Source: an uncultured Acidobacteriota bacterium
GTDB lineage: Bacteria; Acidobacteriota; Thermoanaerobaculia; UBA5066
NCBI GenBank assembly: GCA_903845115.1
Contig: CAIMWE010000162.1
Location: 1-42,683, forward strand
Direction of reading: 5' to 3'
DNA length: 42,683 nucleotides
Position numbers and translations under genes: made by a program. Positions 1-7,660 of this stretch are shown here, one piece after another (position 1 is the stretch's first letter; every line of letters starts with the position of its first letter). The notes under the pieces were generated by a model, which ran no database searches, was not told the DNA's origin, and saw only the letters and a list, made by a program, of their open reading frames with translations.

Positions 1-740
1 AAGATCTCCCCCTCCACGGAGCGGGCGTCGGGGCTGGTGAAGACCTCGCCGTCCGGGACGTTCCGGAGACCGTGAGACAGGACCGGGATCGACTCGGAGA
101 GGTCCATCGTCAACGCCAGCTCTCGCCCGTCCACGGGGTGGCTCGTGACGATCTCCATCCGCCGGCCTCCCTCGAACAGGGGGGCGAGCCTCTGCTCCGC
201 GAGGAGGAGCGGCCTCGGGTCGACCGTCGAGGCGGTCGCGACGAAGCGGACGTACTCCTCCAGCGGCAGGCCCTCCATCTCGGCGAAGGCCGGGGTCGGG
301 TAGAGCGTGATGACCCAGCGGCCCGCCAGGCGGAGGTCGGCGTACGGCCGGTCGGCGCGGGCCAGCGCCGAGGCGCCCTCGGCCGCGAGCCCCGCGTAGC
401 TCGCCGGCGACTCGGCCCCGAGGACCTCCACGTACTTCGTCATCGAGGCGTACCGCTCCCGATGCCAGGCCGGCACGCGGTCCAGCTGCGAGGGGAGCCC
501 GTGGCGCCCCATCGCCGCCGACCAGACGCGGCCCCGCTCGTTGTTCGGCGGGACCAGGAGAACGTCCGGAACCCCGCCCGCCTGGATCACCGCGCGCTCG
601 AGCCTCTCCATCAGCGGCCAGGCGATCCGCTCCCCCTTGATCATCACGCGGTCGTCGGCGGTCACGCCGCCCAGGGAGTGCTCCACCAGGAGTCGCGCCC
701 ATTCGTCCAGGATCTCCGGGGCGATCGTCGGCTCGTTCAC
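1..740 (-). CDS. M29-family aminopeptidase, C-terminus beyond the window edge
   Basis: The visible 246 residues are the N-terminal part of a protein reading off the left edge. Late in the visible part, a tryptophan-initiated stretch with Y-P-T-P-A followed by L-E-E-Y and V-D-P matches the pattern of family M29 metallo-aminopeptidases (AmpS/PepS type). The P-D-G-E-V-F-T segment near the break is the strongest family marker. Members remove N-terminal residues from peptides in the cytoplasm using a binuclear metal centre. The catalytic metal ligands lie further on and cannot be checked here. The start is GTG at 740, preceded by a GGAGGAG Shine-Dalgarno about eight bases upstream. It is divergent from the EF-P-like gene. 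Family assignment is from recalled motifs; exact specificity is unknown. Confidence 0.72.
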   Translation of the reverse strand, partial: MNEPTIAPEILDEWARLLVEHSLGGVTADDRVMIKGERIAWPLMERLERAVIQAGGVPDVLLVPPNNERGRVWSAAMGRHGLPSQLDRVPAWHRERYASMTKYVEVLGAESPASYAGLAAEGASALARADRPYADLRLAGRWVITLYPTPAFAEMEGLPLEEYVRFVATASTVDPRPLLLAEQRLAPLFEGGRRMEIVTSHPVDGRELALTMDLSESIPVLSHGLRNVPDGEVFTSPDARSVEGEI

Positions 741-909
741 GTTGTTCGCTCCTCCATCGCGGCCGGCCGGACCTCCTCGCCCGGCACGGATGAGACTGAT
801 TCTACTTGCTGGCCCTGCGCGGCGCTCCGGCGACTAAGCATCTAGAATCCCGGTTCCCGGCCGGACCCGGCCTCCGGGCCGACGGCATCCCGACCACGAA
901 GAGGAACCC
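741..909. promoter_or_regulatory. Divergent intergenic region between M29 peptidase and efpL
   Basis: This 169-base gap separates two divergent genes. It holds TAGAAT -10-like hexamers facing both ways: 843-848 on the plus strand and 799-804 on the minus strand. I could not find a convincing -35 at 16-18 bases from either, so promoter calls here are tentative. Confidence 0.3.
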
Positions 910-1485
910 ATGGCCACACTGACCGAAGCCATCGACATCAAGCGGAAGATGTTCTTCCAGCACGACGACGCGCCCTACTGCTGCCTCGACGTCTCGATCT
1001 CCACCCCGACGGCCCGGGGCGGTCAGACCCTGGTGCGGATCAAGATGAGGAACCTGATCACCCAGGCCGTCTTCGACAAGACGTTCAAGGCCGGCGACAA
1101 GTTCAAGGAGCCGGACCTGGGCCTGGTGAAGGCGACCTACCTCTACTCCGACGGCGAGGGGTTCCACTTCATGGACCAGGAGTCGTACGAGACCCTCACG
1201 CTGCAGCCCGACATGCTGGGCGACAACAAGCAGCTGCTGATCGAGAACACCGTCGTCACGATCCAGAAGTTCAACGGGAACGCGATCGGCCTCGACCTCC
1301 CCCAGCTCGTGGAGCTGACCGTGACCTACACGGAGCCGAGCTTCCGTGGGGACACCTCCAGCGGGAGCGTCACCAAGCCGGCCATCCTCGAGACGGGCCT
1401 GGAGATCAAGGTCCCCCTGTTCATCAAGGAAGGCGAGAAGGTCAAGGTCCACACGGAGACCCGGGAGTTCGCCGGCAGAGCCTGA
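910..1485 (+). CDS. efpL: Elongation factor P paralog, EfpL/YeiP type
   Basis: A 191-residue protein of normal EF-P length. EF-P-family proteins bind ribosomes stalled at consecutive prolines and promote peptide-bond formation. The N-terminal KOW-like domain carries a tip loop reading T-P-T-A-R-G-G (residues 32-38), so Arg36 replaces the modified lysine of canonical EF-P. This P-T-A-R-G loop is what I recall from E. coli YeiP/EfpL (S-P-T-A-R-G-A). Central and C-terminal OB domains follow, ending in the typical K-V-x-T-x-T-x-E-F-x-G-R-A tail. The start ATG at 910 is preceded by GAGGAA. Alternatives are an EarP-type arginine EF-P, or the only EF-P of this genome; both need the whole genome. Confidence 0.85.
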   Translation: MATLTEAIDIKRKMFFQHDDAPYCCLDVSISTPTARGGQTLVRIKMRNLITQAVFDKTFKAGDKFKEPDLGLVKATYLYSDGEGFHFMDQESYETLTLQPDMLGDNKQLLIENTVVTIQKFNGNAIGLDLPQLVELTVTYTEPSFRGDTSSGSVTKPAILETGLEIKVPLFIKEGEKVKVHTETREFAGRA

Positions 1486-1537
1486 CCGGCGCCGCCACGG
1501 GTTTCGGCCCTGCCGGCGTTGCATACTCCGGGCGCCG

Positions 1538-2464
1538 GTGCACACGACCCACCATCACACCCACGACGCCACGCCGGCCGAGAGCCTCGACCGGCGCCTC
1601 TGGCTGAGTGCCGGACTCAACGTCGCCATCACGCTCGCCGAGCTGATCGGCGGCCTCCTCTCCGGGAGCCTGGCCCTGCTCTCCGATGCGGTCCACAACC
1701 TCGGCGACGTCTCGGCCCTCGGCATCACCATCTGGACGCGGCGGCTCGGGAGGCTCCCGGCTTCCAGCCGCTACACGTACGGGCTCCGGCGCGCGGAGGT
1801 CCTGGCCGCCCTCGCGAACGCCGTCCTCCTGATCGTCGTGTCGGCCCTGATCGCCTGGGGCGCTCTCCTCCGGCTGATCTCTCCCTCGCCCGTGAACCAG
1901 GGCGTCATGCTCGCCGTCGCCCTCGTCGCTCTCGTCGCGAACGTCGCGTCGGCTCTCCTCCTCGAGCGGCACAGCAGCGAGGACGTCAACGTGCGAAGCG
2001 CCTTCCTCCACCTCGCGCAGGACGCTCTCGCCTCCCTCGCCGTCGTGATCGCGGCCCTCCTGGCCGGAACGCGGTTCGGCCCCTGGGTGGATCCCGCCGC
2101 GGCCCTCGTCGTCACCTTCGTCGTCCTCCGGAGCGTTCTCTCGCTTCTCTGGGAGACGGTCTCGACGCTCCTCGAGGGTTCCCCCGCCGACGTCGACATC
2201 GAGGTGATGGCCAGGCGCGTGGGGGAGCGATTCGCGCCGACGACCCTTCACCACGTCCACCTCTGGGAGGTCGGACCCGGACAGAGGGTCCTCACGGCGC
2301 ACGTCGGTGTCGCGCCGGAGATGAGTGGAGAGGCCATCGAGGCCCTCCTCGGCGCCATCAAGGGGTTCCTCCAGGAAGAATGGGGCGTGACCCACTCCAC
2401 CCTCGAGCCGGAGGTGGAGGGGTGCGACAGCCGCGAGCTGTTCCCCGGCTGGGAGCCCAAGTAG
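1538..2464 (+). CDS. Cation diffusion facilitator (Zn/Co/Cd efflux)
   Basis: A protein of about 308 residues exporting divalent metal from the cytoplasm in exchange for protons. It begins with a histidine-rich tail (H-T-T-H-H-H-T-H-D), typical of CzcD/ZitB-like members. Six hydrophobic segments follow. The metal-site motifs H-N-L-G-D (with an upstream S-D-A, TM2) and H-L-A-Q-D (TM5) fit the HxxxD pairs of Zn-transporting CDFs. The C-terminal cytoplasmic ferredoxin-like domain includes H-H-V-H-L-W. I chose GTG at 1538 because it precedes the His-rich tail; an upstream reading of the frame overlaps efpL and is not expected. It lies 52 bases after efpL in the same direction and may be cotranscribed. 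Confidence 0.88.
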   Translation: MHTTHHHTHDATPAESLDRRLWLSAGLNVAITLAELIGGLLSGSLALLSDAVHNLGDVSALGITIWTRRLGRLPASSRYTYGLRRAEVLAALANAVLLIVVSALIAWGALLRLISPSPVNQGVMLAVALVALVANVASALLLERHSSEDVNVRSAFLHLAQDALASLAVVIAALLAGTRFGPWVDPAAALVVTFVVLRSVLSLLWETVSTLLEGSPADVDIEVMARRVGERFAPTTLHHVHLWEVGPGQRVLTAHVGVAPEMSGEAIEALLGAIKGFLQEEWGVTHSTLEPEVEGCDSRELFPGWEPK

Positions 2465-2847
2465 CCCGAGGAGCGCGGCCCCCGGCGCCACCCGGAGACG
2501 CCTCCTCCCCGCTTGAACTCCTTACAGGGGCAGAGGCAGCATCTACAGTTCTCCGGCCCGGAGAGCCGGTGGCACGGGAACCCAGCCGGGGGCGCTTCCT
2601 TCCCGGAGATTCCCCCGACACCGCGCCGGGCGGGTCCGGCAGCGGCCGGCCGCCCGCGCAAGAGTTTCTCGGGGCCTCGGCGCAGCCACGTGGCAGCCAT
2701 CGTGCAAGGGTCTCATCGCGCGAGCTCGCCTCTGGAGCGAATGGACTCCCGGCAGCAGCGACAGATCGCAGAAGAGCCCGGCTGACGCGTTCGTCTCGCC
2801 GGGACGATGGAATCCACCGACGTCTTTCGACAGGAGGCTCCAAAGCC
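2465..2847. other. 383-base gap between the CDF gene and pal
   Basis: No gene is convincing here. A 90-residue open frame at 2513-2785 has no family resemblance and an arginine/proline-rich composition typical of noncoding GC-rich DNA. A perfect 6-bp hairpin (TCTCCG/CGGAGA) at 2550-2564 without a T-tract could be a weak terminator after the CDF gene. The pal promoter should be in this gap but I could not identify a clear -35/-10 pair. Confidence 0.4.
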
Positions 2848-3405
2848 ATGAAAAGAACCCGGATCACACCCACCACGCTCCTCGCCATCGGGGCGGCGCT
2901 CCTGACCGTGGCCTGTTCGTCGAAACCGCAGCCGGTCGCCGCGCCCGAGGCGAAGCCGGTCGCGGCGGTGACCGTTCCCGTCACGGTCCAGCCGCCGCCC
3001 GCGCAGGCGGACCTCGAGGCAAAGGACAGGACCCGTGTCGACGTCGAGGTCGACGAGATGAACCGCACGGGATACCTGAAGGACGCCTACTTCGACTACA
3101 ACGAGTACGAGATCCGGCAGGACCAGCGCGACGCGCTCGAGAAGAACGCCGCGTGGCTCAAGGGACACCCGACCGTCACCATCTCCGTCGCGGGGCACTG
3201 CGACGAGCGCGGGACGGCCCAGTACAACATGGCGCTCGGCCAGCAACGCGCCCAGGCCGTCAGGGACTACCTCGTCCAGCTCGGCATCGACGCCTCCAGG
3301 ATCCAGATCATCTCGTACGGAAACGAGCGCCCGTTCGCGGTCGGACACGACGAGTCAGCTTGGGCACAGAACCGCCGCGACCATTTCCTCGTGACCGCGG
3401 GCTGA
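2848..3405 (+). CDS. pal: Peptidoglycan-associated lipoprotein (Pal, OmpA-like)
   Basis: A 185-residue outer-membrane lipoprotein that anchors the outer membrane to peptidoglycan, normally as part of Tol-Pal. The N-terminal signal peptide ends in L-T-V-A-C with the lipidated cysteine at residue 23. A proline/alanine-rich linker follows, then an OmpA-like domain from about residue 75. That domain contains the Y-F-D-Y-N-E strand, the G-H-C-D-E-R-G-T-A-Q-Y-N peptidoglycan-binding signature, the R-A-x-x-V-x-x-Y-L helix and a final N-R-R-D segment. Start ATG at 2848 has AGGAGG eleven bases upstream. No tolA, tolB, tolQ, tolR or ybgF/cpoB gene lies beside it, unlike the usual operon. Confidence 0.92.
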   Translation: MKRTRITPTTLLAIGAALLTVACSSKPQPVAAPEAKPVAAVTVPVTVQPPPAQADLEAKDRTRVDVEVDEMNRTGYLKDAYFDYNEYEIRQDQRDALEKNAAWLKGHPTVTISVAGHCDERGTAQYNMALGQQRAQAVRDYLVQLGIDASRIQIISYGNERPFAVGHDESAWAQNRRDHFLVTAG

Positions 3406-3511
3406 AGGCCTCCAGCTCCACGATCTCCCCCACCGGCTCGAGGCCGCAGGCGACGGGGAGCGGGACCGGGAAAACGTTGACGCGGACGCCCCGGCGCGCG
3501 CACGCTGAGCC

Positions 3512-3745
3512 ATGAGGAAGACCACGGTCCCGCTCTCGGTCCGGGCGGTCGAGGCCCGGATCAGACGGAAGTTCCGGGGAGACGACCTCTCCTTCGTCAA
3601 GGCGCGCCCCGGGTCACGCGCCTACCAGGAAGCCGGCGCGTACATCCTCGTGGACAGCCACCACGCCGTTCAGGCGGCGTGGCCGGACATCCAGAAGGCG
3701 GCCGTGGAGACCGAGGTCCTGAAGCCCTGGGAGCAGATCGAATAG
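3512..3745 (+). CDS. Small conserved-looking protein of unknown function
   Basis: A 77-residue soluble basic protein. It contains V-R-A-V-E-A-R-I-R-R near the N-terminus, a Y-I-L-V-D segment in the middle and a final L-K-P-W-E. I recall similar short proteins from proteobacteria, with a Y-x-L-V-D core and a terminal L-K-P-W/Y-E, annotated only as hypothetical. Start ATG at 3512; no strong Shine-Dalgarno is visible. It lies 106 bases after pal in the same direction and converges on the acyltransferase gene. No function can be assigned. Confidence 0.6.
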   Translation: MRKTTVPLSVRAVEARIRRKFRGDDLSFVKARPGSRAYQEAGAYILVDSHHAVQAAWPDIQKAAVETEVLKPWEQIE

Positions 3746-3773
3746 GCCGGGCTTTCCGGGCGGCTCGTGGCGG

Positions 3774-4598
3774 TCAGGCGACCCCGGCTGGAGCCCCCTT
3801 CCAGCGGTCGTGCAACCAGAGCCAGCTGTGGGGCCGCCGCCGGATCGCCTCCTCGATGCAGAGCGTGAAGGCCGCCGTGTCCTCCTCGATCCGGCCCGTC
3901 ACGGGGAGCGGGCCGTGGAAGGCGCACCCGTGCTTCCCCACCCCCTCGCGCCAGTACTCGAGGAAGTAGACGGCCGTGCCGGTCTTCGCCGACGCGACGG
4001 CGAGCGAGGGGGCGGTCAGGGCCAGCCTCCCGAAGAAGGGGACCGGGATCCCGCGCGAGAGCCGCTGGTCGAGGAAGAACCCGATCAGCTGGCCCTTCGC
4101 GACGAGCTCGTAGATCGCTGCCATCGCGCCCCGGCTGTTCGGCAGGATGTCGAGACCGTACCCCGTCCTGACGCGCTCCAGGAGACCGGCGAGGCTCTTC
4201 GAACGGGGGACCTTGACGATCACCGTCGAGGGGACCCCCGTGCGGCTCACCAGGAGCCCCCCGATCAGGTCCCAGGAGCCGAGATGCGTGGCCAGGATGA
4301 GGGTCGCCTCTCCGCCCCGCGAACGCTTGACGATCTCGTCGAGCCCACCGACCGCCAGGGTGACGGTCCCGGGCCTGTGGAGCTCGCGGAAGAGCTCGAA
4401 GTACCCGAGGATCAGTCCGCGCACCATCTGGCGAAGCGGAGGGCCCGGTTCCACCCCGGGCAGGGCGGCCCTGAAATTCGCCACCCCGAGACGACGGCGC
4501 ACGGGAACGACCGTCCACCAGAGCCACGAGAGGAGCCACGAGAAAGCCGCCGCGAGGGGGAGGGGCGTACGAGCGACCAGCCAGACGATCGAGAGCAT
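3774..4598 (-). CDS. LpxL/HtrB-like lysophospholipid acyltransferase
   Basis: A 274-residue protein resembling the lipid A late acyltransferases (LpxL/HtrB, LPLAT superfamily), which move an acyl chain from acyl-ACP to a lipid acceptor at the inner membrane. It has an N-terminal hydrophobic anchor (about residues 5-35). The catalytic H-x4-D motif appears as H-L-G-S-W-D near residue 105. Downstream are D-Q-R-L-S-R-G and the P-F-F-G segment typical of the family, and the C-terminus reads S-W-L-W-L-H-D-R-W-K. Start ATG at 4598 is the only reasonable one; the open frame upstream overlaps the next gene and is a shadow. No lpx genes are nearby, so the acceptor lipid is not known. Confidence 0.85.
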   Translation of the reverse strand: MLSIVWLVARTPLPLAAAFSWLLSWLWWTVVPVRRRLGVANFRAALPGVEPGPPLRQMVRGLILGYFELFRELHRPGTVTLAVGGLDEIVKRSRGGEATLILATHLGSWDLIGGLLVSRTGVPSTVIVKVPRSKSLAGLLERVRTGYGLDILPNSRGAMAAIYELVAKGQLIGFFLDQRLSRGIPVPFFGRLALTAPSLAVASAKTGTAVYFLEYWREGVGKHGCAFHGPLPVTGRIEEDTAAFTLCIEEAIRRRPHSWLWLHDRWKGAPAGVA

Positions 4599-4669
4599 CC
4601 GGTGCGCATCATAGAGGCATCGAGGCGACGTCGTCCGGCTGCTCGAGGAGGGCTGAGCGCCCCTCCTCT

Positions 4670-5575
4670 TCAGTCGACGGCCTTCTGGCCTCCCCCGGCG
4701 ACCCAGAGGAACGACTGGACGTCCAGCATGTCCTCGGGCTCGAGCTGCGCCAGGTACTGCTTCAGCTTCCCGGCGAAGGCGAGCAGCTGCTCGTAGGTCC
4801 GCCAGTTGAGCCGCGGGTCGTACGCCAGGGGGAAGCCGCACGCCTCGGCCGCCCTCTGCGTGACGACCGGCTTGAGGAACATGTGCTCCGTCGGGTAGAG
4901 GATGAACGGAAAGTAGGTCGCGACCGTCCACTTCCCGACACCGGCCGCCACGAGGAACCGCGCGAACGCCTCGAACCTCTCCTGGAAAGCCGCGCTTTGG
5001 TGCAGGAGGTCCAGGAGCCGCCGGCCAAACTCCTCTCGCGCCGCCGGCCTGGCCAGCCCGTCCCGGAGCGCCGCCTGGTCGTTCGGGGAGACGAGATCCG
5101 TCGCGGTCATCACGAGGAGCGCCGCCTTGGCGACCTCGTCGAAACGACCCGCCTCGACGGCGGAGCGGAGACTCTTCTCGGAAAGCTCCCACACCGCCAG
5201 CTCGTGAGCCCTGACCTTCGGGTCGCGTTCCTGCGCGAAGTAGGCCGTACTCCTGAACCCGCCGGGGAACACCCACAGGAACTCCGAGATGAGGCTCTCG
5301 AGGGGCTTCGCTCCCGCGGCCGCCGGCGCCGCCGGCTTTCGCTGGCGCGGCACCGGGCCCGGCTTCCGCCTCGGGGCGGGCCCCGCCAGGGACTGCTCCT
5401 CCGATTCCGACGGGCTCGCGGGCACGAGCGGCGCGGCCGACAGGAGGAGGACCTTCTCCCCGGCGACCGTGAAGCGGACCCGGACCTTGCCCGGGGATAG
5501 CGCTTCGAGCACCTTTCCCGTCCCCCAGGCAGGCTGGCCCGGGTGCCGGACGAACGTCCCGGGCTCGAGCGTCAC
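4670..5575 (-). CDS. DUF3553-like N-terminal domain fused to an unknown domain
   Basis: A 301-residue protein. Residues 1-50 (G-T-F-V-R-H-P-G-Q-P-A-W-G-T-G-K-V) match the short DUF3553-type beta domain, also found next to helicases, where the H-P-x-x-P-x-W-G-x-G-x-V pattern is conserved. A proline/alanine/arginine-rich linker (about 60-95) follows. The C-terminal 200 residues are mostly helical with no motif I recognise; they include K-W-T-V-A-T-Y-F-P-F and aromatic-rich segments. Start GTG at 5575, immediately upstream of the conserved domain. A DNA-related role is suggested only by the N-terminal domain and is a weak inference. Confidence 0.7.
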   Translation of the reverse strand: MTLEPGTFVRHPGQPAWGTGKVLEALSPGKVRVRFTVAGEKVLLLSAAPLVPASPSESEEQSLAGPAPRRKPGPVPRQRKPAAPAAAGAKPLESLISEFLWVFPGGFRSTAYFAQERDPKVRAHELAVWELSEKSLRSAVEAGRFDEVAKAALLVMTATDLVSPNDQAALRDGLARPAAREEFGRRLLDLLHQSAAFQERFEAFARFLVAAGVGKWTVATYFPFILYPTEHMFLKPVVTQRAAEACGFPLAYDPRLNWRTYEQLLAFAGKLKQYLAQLEPEDMLDVQSFLWVAGGGQKAVD

Positions 5576-5693
5576 CGGGCCACCCCCGCGCGCACCGCGG
5601 CCGCCCGTCCCTCGTCGTCGATCATCTTCTCTCTCACGGACTCCTCCGCTCCGTGGGCCCGGACGGGGTCCACGTCGGACGCACACTACCCCA

Positions 5694-5708
5694 CCGGGAC
5701 GATCCCGG
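5694..5708 (-). terminator. Hairpin downstream of the pirin gene
   Basis: CCGGGA and TCCCGG form a perfect 6-bp stem with a 3-base loop, 40 bases after the pirin stop codon. There is no T-tract, so it may end or stabilise the transcript rather than act as a classic intrinsic terminator. Confidence 0.3.
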
Positions 5709-5748
5709 GGGCAAGGGAGCCCGGAAGGGACGAACCGGGACCGGACCG

Positions 5749-6621
5749 TCAGGCGAGGCGCCCTTCGCGGTAGTCGCTCAGCGCCCGGTAGATCTCCTGC
5801 TCGGTGTTCATCACGAACGGGCCGTACTGAGCGATCGGCTCGCCGAGCGGCCGGCCCGCGACGAGGAGCGCCCTGCCGCCGGCCTTCGCCTCGATCGCCA
5901 CCCCGTCGGCCCCGGAGTCGTTCGTGAGGATCGCCATCCGCCGCGCCGGCACCACCCTGCCGGCGATCGTCACCTCGCCGCGGTAGACGTAGACGAACGC
6001 GTTGTGCTCCGGCGGGAGCGCCTGGGCGAAGCGCGTGCCGGCAGCGAGGTGGAGGTCGAGGTAAAGCGGCGCCGTCGCGTCCCGTGACACCGCGCCGGCG
6101 ACACCGTGGCTCTCTCCCGCGATGACGATCGCCGTCACGCCCTCCCCGGAGAAGCGCGGGAGCTCCCCGACCCCGAAATCGCGGTACCAGGGATCCCTCA
6201 TCTTGTCGCGGCCCGGGAGGTTCAGCCAGAGCTGGAATCCCTCCATCACCCCGTTCTCCTGCTGCGGGATCTCCGAGTGGATGACGCCGCGCCCGGCCGT
6301 CATCCACTGGACGCCGCCGTCCTCGAGGAGCCCCTCGTGCCCCGCGCTGTCGCGGTGCTTCATCCGGCCCGCGATCATGTAGGTGACCGTCTCGAAGCCG
6401 CGATGGGGGTGGTCGGGGAACCCGGCGATGTAGTCGCCCGGGTCGTCGCTGCCGAAGGCATCGAGCATCAGGAACGGGTCGAGCCGGCGCTGCAGCGGCT
6501 GGGTCAGGACGCGCGTCAGCTTCACGCCCGCGCCGTCCGAAGTCGCGATGCCGGTGACGAGCTGCTCGACGGTACGGGGTGCCAGGACGACCTCTTCGCG
6601 GGCCTGGGTCTTCTTCGCCAT
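5749..6621 (-). CDS. Pirin-family cupin protein
   Basis: A 290-residue bicupin of the pirin family. Some members show quercetin 2,3-dioxygenase activity and others bind regulatory proteins. The N-terminal cupin holds the iron ligands: F-P-D-H-P-H-R-G-F-E-T (two histidines) and G-R-G-V-I-H-S-E (a further histidine and glutamate). The pirin opening R-V-L-T-Q-P-L-Q-R-R-L-D-P-F-L is present, as is the C-terminal P-L-G-E-P-I-A-Q-Y-G-P-F-V-M-N. Start ATG at 6621 is preferred because GGGGAG lies just upstream; an in-frame start at 6645 adds eight residues that look unconserved. It is divergent from the RpiR-like regulator. Confidence 0.92.
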   Translation of the reverse strand: MAKKTQAREEVVLAPRTVEQLVTGIATSDGAGVKLTRVLTQPLQRRLDPFLMLDAFGSDDPGDYIAGFPDHPHRGFETVTYMIAGRMKHRDSAGHEGLLEDGGVQWMTAGRGVIHSEIPQQENGVMEGFQLWLNLPGRDKMRDPWYRDFGVGELPRFSGEGVTAIVIAGESHGVAGAVSRDATAPLYLDLHLAAGTRFAQALPPEHNAFVYVYRGEVTIAGRVVPARRMAILTNDSGADGVAIEAKAGGRALLVAGRPLGEPIAQYGPFVMNTEQEIYRALSDYREGRLA

Positions 6622-6692
6622 GCCCGATTCTCCCCGGTGCGCCACCGGTCCGTCGAGCTGGATCCAGGAGCCGGGTTCGATCGGATCCGAGC

Positions 6693-6698
6693 TAGAAT
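6693..6698 (+). promoter_or_regulatory. TAGAAT -10 element, possible near-leaderless start
   Basis: TAGAAT ends ten bases before the regulator ATG at 6709 and no Shine-Dalgarno lies between. If used, transcription would begin within a few bases of the start codon. No good -35 is visible. Confidence 0.35.
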
Positions 6699-6708
6699 TT
6701 CCCCGCTC

Positions 6709-7632
6709 ATGTCCGCCTCAGAAACCGCTCCCGAGATCCAGGTCCGCCTGCAGGAGATCTACCACGAGCTTCCGGAAGCGATGCGCCGGATCGCGGACGC
6801 GCTGATGTCCGACCCTCTCCTCGGGGCGCTCTGGGGAATCGAGTCGCTGTCCGAGCGGGCCGGCGTGAGCATGGGGACCGTGATGCGGTTCTCCAAGAAG
6901 CTCGGCTACCGGGGCTTCAGCGACTTCCGGGACGCCCTCCGCGAGGCGTGCAAGGTCCGTTCGGAGGGGGCGCCGCTGGAGGTCCTCGAGTCGCCCACGG
7001 ACGTCTTCTGGGCCCTTTCCGAGGTCTCCCGCCGCGACCAGGAAAACCTGGGCAGGCTGCTCGCGGCGGTCGACCGCGCCACTCTCGAGTCGGCCACGCA
7101 GCTCCTGATCCGGTCCCAGCACCGCCTCCTCCTGGGACGGGGGGTCTCCCAGGTCATGGGCCAGATCATGGCCTTCAACCTGACCCAGGCCGGCCTTCCC
7201 TGCATCGCGGGCATCCCGTCCGAGTTCTCCCACCAGGTGGCCAACCTCGGGGCGAAGGATCTCCTCGTCGTCTTCAGCTTCGCCCCGTACAGCCGCGAGA
7301 CCGTCGACGCAGCGGCGTTCGCGAAACGGGGCGGGACGCCGGTCCTCGCCTTCACCGACCGCGCCGACTCGCCGCTCGCGAAGTCCGGGAGCCTCGTCGT
7401 CGTCCTGCCGTCCGAGGACTTCCTCTTCAGCTACGGGCTCTCGACCTTCTCCGTCCTCTCCCACGCCTTCGCCATCGCCGTGGCCGCGCAGGACCCTTCA
7501 GGGACGGTGAAGCGGCTGAAGGCGGCCGACGAGGTGGGGCTGCCCCTCTACATGGAGCACTGGCTCCCGATGCAGCCGGGCGCCATCCGAGTGACGCGCC
7601 CTCCCAGGCCGCCGAAGCCGCCCGGCTCCTGA
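6709..7632 (+). CDS. MurR/RpiR-family transcriptional regulator
   Basis: A 307-residue regulator. Residues 1-80 form the N-terminal helix-turn-helix of the RpiR family: a-D-A-L-M-S-D-P, then L-S-E-R-A-G-V-S-M-G-T-V-M-R-F-S-K-K-L-G-Y-R-G-F-S-D-F as two shorter conserved runs. Residues about 110-260 form a SIS domain, which binds phosphosugars in many members; it includes L-L-L-G-R-G-V-S and V-F-S-F-A-P-Y-S-R-E-T. It sits convergent with the end of the purine cluster, 28 bases from yqeB. That makes it a candidate regulator of the cluster, but the cluster promoter lies 20 kb away and the link is positional only. Confidence 0.88.
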   Translation: MSASETAPEIQVRLQEIYHELPEAMRRIADALMSDPLLGALWGIESLSERAGVSMGTVMRFSKKLGYRGFSDFRDALREACKVRSEGAPLEVLESPTDVFWALSEVSRRDQENLGRLLAAVDRATLESATQLLIRSQHRLLLGRGVSQVMGQIMAFNLTQAGLPCIAGIPSEFSHQVANLGAKDLLVVFSFAPYSRETVDAAAFAKRGGTPVLAFTDRADSPLAKSGSLVVVLPSEDFLFSYGLSTFSVLSHAFAIAVAAQDPSGTVKRLKAADEVGLPLYMEHWLPMQPGAIRVTRPPRPPKPPGS

Positions 7633-7653
7633 ACCGGCCGCTCCCGGGCCGGT
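7633..7653. terminator. Hairpin between convergent regulator and yqeB
   Basis: ACCGGCC and GGCCGGT form a perfect 7-bp stem with a 7-base loop. It fills almost the whole 28-base gap between two converging stop codons, so it could end transcription from both sides. There is no T-tract. Confidence 0.55.
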
Positions 7654-7660
7654 CATCCCA

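Noticed and set aside
1519-2847. A longer plus-strand frame running into pal (1519-3405)
   Set aside because: Its N-terminal 400 residues are an out-of-frame reading of the CDF gene. Pal starts at 2848 with a Shine-Dalgarno and a signal peptide.
4599-5276. N-terminal extension of the acyltransferase
   Set aside because: It overlaps the DUF3553-like gene in another frame and is arginine/glycine-rich; the hydrophobic anchor begins at the ATG at 4598.
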